DNA of 64,000 nucleotides. Source: Lewinellaceae bacterium. Lineage in GTDB: Bacteria; Bacteroidota; Bacteroidia; Chitinophagales; Saprospiraceae. Shown piece by piece: positions 63,192-64,000 of the stretch. The notes beneath the pieces were generated by a model that saw only the letters and a list, made by a program, of their open reading frames with translations, was not told where the DNA came from and did not search any database. Every line of letters begins with the position of its first letter. Within the stretch, counting starts at the first letter, position 1. Where the stretch lies: the NCBI GenBank assembly GCA_020636255.1, contig JACJYE010000007.1, forward strand, positions 327,141 to 391,140, written 5' to 3'. Position numbers and translations under genes: made by a program.

Positions 63192-63872
63192 CTACAATTC
63201 CCTGATCTTCATATTCCTGAAATAGATGGGGGCGCCGGCGTGTTTACCCTGCAGCCCGATATGGCCGTGGGTGGGCAGTTCGGCAAAAGGCGTGCTCAGC
63301 CAGGAAGGGATCTCGCTGCCGTCGGGGTTGGTCGTAGCGCTCGTCCAAAGGCTGCGGTCCATTTCAGTGACGAGCTCCCCGTTGAGCATCACGTAGATCA
63401 TTTTGCCTTTGCAGGTGATCGTATAACGGTTCCATTCGCCGGGTTTTTTGACGACGCTCTTCTTGGCCGGCAGGTGCCCGAAGATGGCGGCGCACTGCCA
63501 GGTGCGCGGGTGGCTCGACCATTCTTCCGAATAGTCGTCGGCGATCTGGATCTCCACCGAATTGGGTATCCAGTTTTCGATGTTCGTACAATGCACGATC
63601 ACCCCGCTGTTGGTGCCCTCGGCGGTTTTGAATTCCAGGTCGAGGATGAAGTCGCTGTAGTCTTTTTTCGTCCAGATGCACTGGTCTTCGCTGGCGGTGA
63701 GCACACCGTCGCTGAACGTCCAGATGCCTGCCGGAAAAATGGCGTCGGCCAGGTTCGTGGAGAAGAGGTTTTCCCACTTGCCGCTATCGGGGTGGCTGGC
63801 AGGGGGCACAGCCAGTTTCGGGCTACAGGAAGATAGCAGGGCCAGAAGGAGGAGGAAGGGTAAACTTTTCAT
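63192..63872 (-). CDS. DUF1080 (3-keto-disaccharide hydrolase-like) lipoprotein
   Basis: A 226-residue lipoprotein: lipobox LLSSC with the acylated C16. The mature domain has the DUF1080 pattern: GIWTFSDGVLTASEDQCIWT, FILDLEFKTAEGTNSGVIVH, and near the end LPTHGHIGLQGKHAGAPIYF. Some members hydrolyse 3-keto-sugars; others are only predicted carbohydrate-binding jelly rolls. The start at 63872 gives a typical lipoprotein signal. A gene on the plus strand may begin beyond the window, since TAACTTTG (63938-63945) fits a -7 element. Confidence 0.88.
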   Translation of the reverse strand: MKSLPFLLLLALLSSCSPKLAVPPASHPDSGKWENLFSTNLADAIFPAGIWTFSDGVLTASEDQCIWTKKDYSDFILDLEFKTAEGTNSGVIVHCTNIENWIPNSVEIQIADDYSEEWSSHPRTWQCAAIFGHLPAKKSVVKKPGEWNRYTITCKGKMIYVMLNGELVTEMDRSLWTSATTNPDGSEIPSWLSTPFAELPTHGHIGLQGKHAGAPIYFRNMKIREL

Positions 63873-63961
63873 AATTAAGCTTGTTGGTTGGTCGGGGTGA
63901 AGATAAGCAAGCTATGTTATTAGCCGCCGAATTTTCGTAACTTTGCGTGCCTTTTTTAGCT

Positions 63962-63987
63962 CAAAGGCTGGCCTCCAAACATGCTCT
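63962..63987 (+). repeat. Half copy of the CCAAACAAGCT-family palindrome
   Basis: CAAAGGCTGGCCTCCAAACA matches 50191-50210 exactly, then TGCTC diverges by one base from the related AGCTC. The left arm was not found upstream. Confidence 0.5.
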
Positions 63988-64000
63988 TAACTGTAACTAT

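Overview
The window looks like chromosomal DNA of a Bacteroidota bacterium, most plausibly of the Saprospiria (Lewinella/Phaeodactylibacter-like). The signs are: start codons without Shine-Dalgarno sequences but with A/T-rich leaders, several promoters of the Bacteroidota type (TTG or TTTG, about 20 bp, then TAnnTTTG), proteins with type IX secretion (T9SS) C-terminal sorting tails, a three-gene B-type succinate dehydrogenase, MqnC of the futalosine menaquinone pathway, LytS/LytTR regulation, and a phosphoserine phosphatase-phosphoglycerate dehydrogenase fusion. Base composition is moderately GC-rich in most genes, with clearly more A/T-rich stretches near 39.2-40.9 kb and 52.9-54.1 kb. The taxonomic call is an inference from gene content, not from a marker search.

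Layout. 1-2.2 kb: 3' part of a GH13 maltodextrin-degrading enzyme and an OsmC peroxidase. 2.2-6.4 kb: a short mobile-element-like repeat, a serine hydrolase with TPR tail, and a LytS/LytTR two-component pair. 6.5-10.1 kb: sdhC-sdhA-sdhB. 10.3-13.5 kb: dispersed repeats, a secreted FG-GAP/ASPIC protein and a membrane-anchored AraC regulator. 13.6-31.1 kb: a caspase-fold island. On the minus strand lie a TPR protein and a 1273-residue CHAT protease-STAND NTPase-transmembrane-beta-propeller protein; divergent from them are three large exported proteins, each with about 14 WD40-like repeats and a C-terminal caspase (C14) domain. A DUF6922/AbiEii-type toxin-antitoxin pair sits between the first caspase gene and a broken second copy of that gene's 3' end. 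31.2-39.2 kb: an orphan small protein, RNase R, a LysE exporter, a substrate-binding protein/permease pair, the SerB-SerA fusion and a glutathione peroxidase. 39.3-40.9 kb: an A/T-rich two-gene cassette of an ABC-type ATPase and a PD-(D/E)XK-like nuclease, a candidate defence system. 41-48.4 kb: purine nucleoside phosphorylase, MqnC, then rimP-nusA-infB with a leader containing a terminator hairpin and a 14-codon reading frame. 48.7-56.2 kb: a CYTH protein, an AraC regulator, a small envelope protein, an exported TPR-CHAT protease and ribosomal protein S1. 56.3-61.9 kb: a probable phytate-utilisation operon (duplicated T9SS surface protein, TonB-dependent receptor, beta-propeller phytase). 62.2-63.9 kb: an AAA_14/DUF4143 ATPase that seems to have lost its middle, and a DUF1080 lipoprotein.

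The most unusual parts are the caspase island, which pairs three exported double-propeller caspases with a predicted membrane-spanning protease/NTPase/propeller; the ATPase-nuclease cassette with two GACAT inverted repeats at its start; and several families of palindromic intergenic repeats, one of which has 19-bp terminal inverted repeats. No tRNA, rRNA, CRISPR array, transposase or phage gene was seen.
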